Shown here piece after piece: positions 6,342 through 6,456 of a stretch of 6,456 nt of DNA (positions are counted from its first letter, which is position 1; every line of letters begins with the position of its first letter). The translations under genes were made by a program, and so were the position numbers. The notes under the pieces were generated by a model, which saw only the letters and a program-made list of their open reading frames with translations, did not search any database and was not told the DNA's origin. The stretch is from Alcaligenaceae bacterium (GTDB lineage: Bacteria > Pseudomonadota > Gammaproteobacteria > Burkholderiales > Burkholderiaceae): positions 1-6,456 of the forward strand of contig CANBUF010000123.1 of NCBI GenBank assembly GCA_947372575.1. Direction: 5' to 3'.

Positions 6342-6456
6342 GGGACAAATGATGTTATTTTTCGTGAGGCAAGTTTAACGGGCATTGTTAGTTCCCGCAG
6401 CGCGCACGTCCCAGCCTTTTTGCTGGATGAATGGGTTAGATTACCTCTTAATATTC
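6342..6456 (-). promoter_or_regulatory. Upstream region of lldD, likely promoter, with a small dyad
   Basis: No open frame of note occupies this stretch on either strand, so it should hold the lldD promoter. A perfect 5-bp inverted repeat CCAGC / GCTGG lies at 6411-6426 around a 6-base loop (CTTTTT on the plus strand). An imperfect GGT-N6-ACC dyad lies at 6434-6445. A possible -10 (TAACAT on the minus strand, about 6353-6358) has only a weak -35 (TTAAAC) 15 bases away. None of these is strong enough to name a regulator; the dyads are candidates for operators or for part of a terminator of a gene beyond the edge. Confidence 0.35.

Noticed and set aside
6328..6348. TTG at 6348 as the lldD start, adding seven residues
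   Set aside because: It lies upstream of the SD at 6336-6341, and the extra residues do not resemble the family's N terminus, which starts with M-x-V-I-T.

Overview
The window looks like ordinary chromosomal DNA from a betaproteobacterium of the order Burkholderiales, most likely the family Alcaligenaceae (the Bordetella/Advenella/Alcaligenes side). I base this on the overall feel of the protein sequences and on base composition in the mid-50s percent GC, judged by eye. It is not a database result. Almost every base is coding. I see no tRNA, rRNA, CRISPR array, transposon, phage gene or attachment site.

Left block, plus strand, about 1-4555: five tightly packed genes read as one likely operon. 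They are the 3' end of mltA (lytic transglycosylase), a UbiH/UbiF-type FAD monooxygenase, a DsbC-type periplasmic disulfide isomerase, a D-2-hydroxyacid dehydrogenase, and an AI-2E/PerM-family membrane permease. The joints are a 4-base ATGA overlap, a 5-base gap with the Shine-Dalgarno (SD) sequence on the stop codon (8 bases to the preferred dsbC start), a 35-base gap with a good SD, and a 1-base overlap. The operon promoter must lie left of the window. The products share an envelope theme (murein turnover, disulfide repair, membrane permease) plus quinone and hydroxyacid metabolism, but no single pathway joins them.

Right block, minus strand, 6327 down to 4621: an FMN-dependent L-lactate dehydrogenase of the LldD family, followed 18 bases later by a small DUF4337 membrane protein, probably co-transcribed. 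LldD would feed electrons from L-lactate into the quinone pool. The role of the DUF4337 protein is unknown. The two blocks converge on a 65-base gap (4556-4620) with no clear terminator. The 129 bases upstream of lldD (6328-6456) hold its SD, a small dyad and no further gene.

I do not see a new multi-gene system. The points most worth a second look are a degenerate 15-bp repeat encoding a pentapeptide-repeat linker in DsbC, the pairing of a DUF4337 protein with lldD, and two Rossmann-type enzymes that lack the usual acidic residue at the end of the second beta strand.
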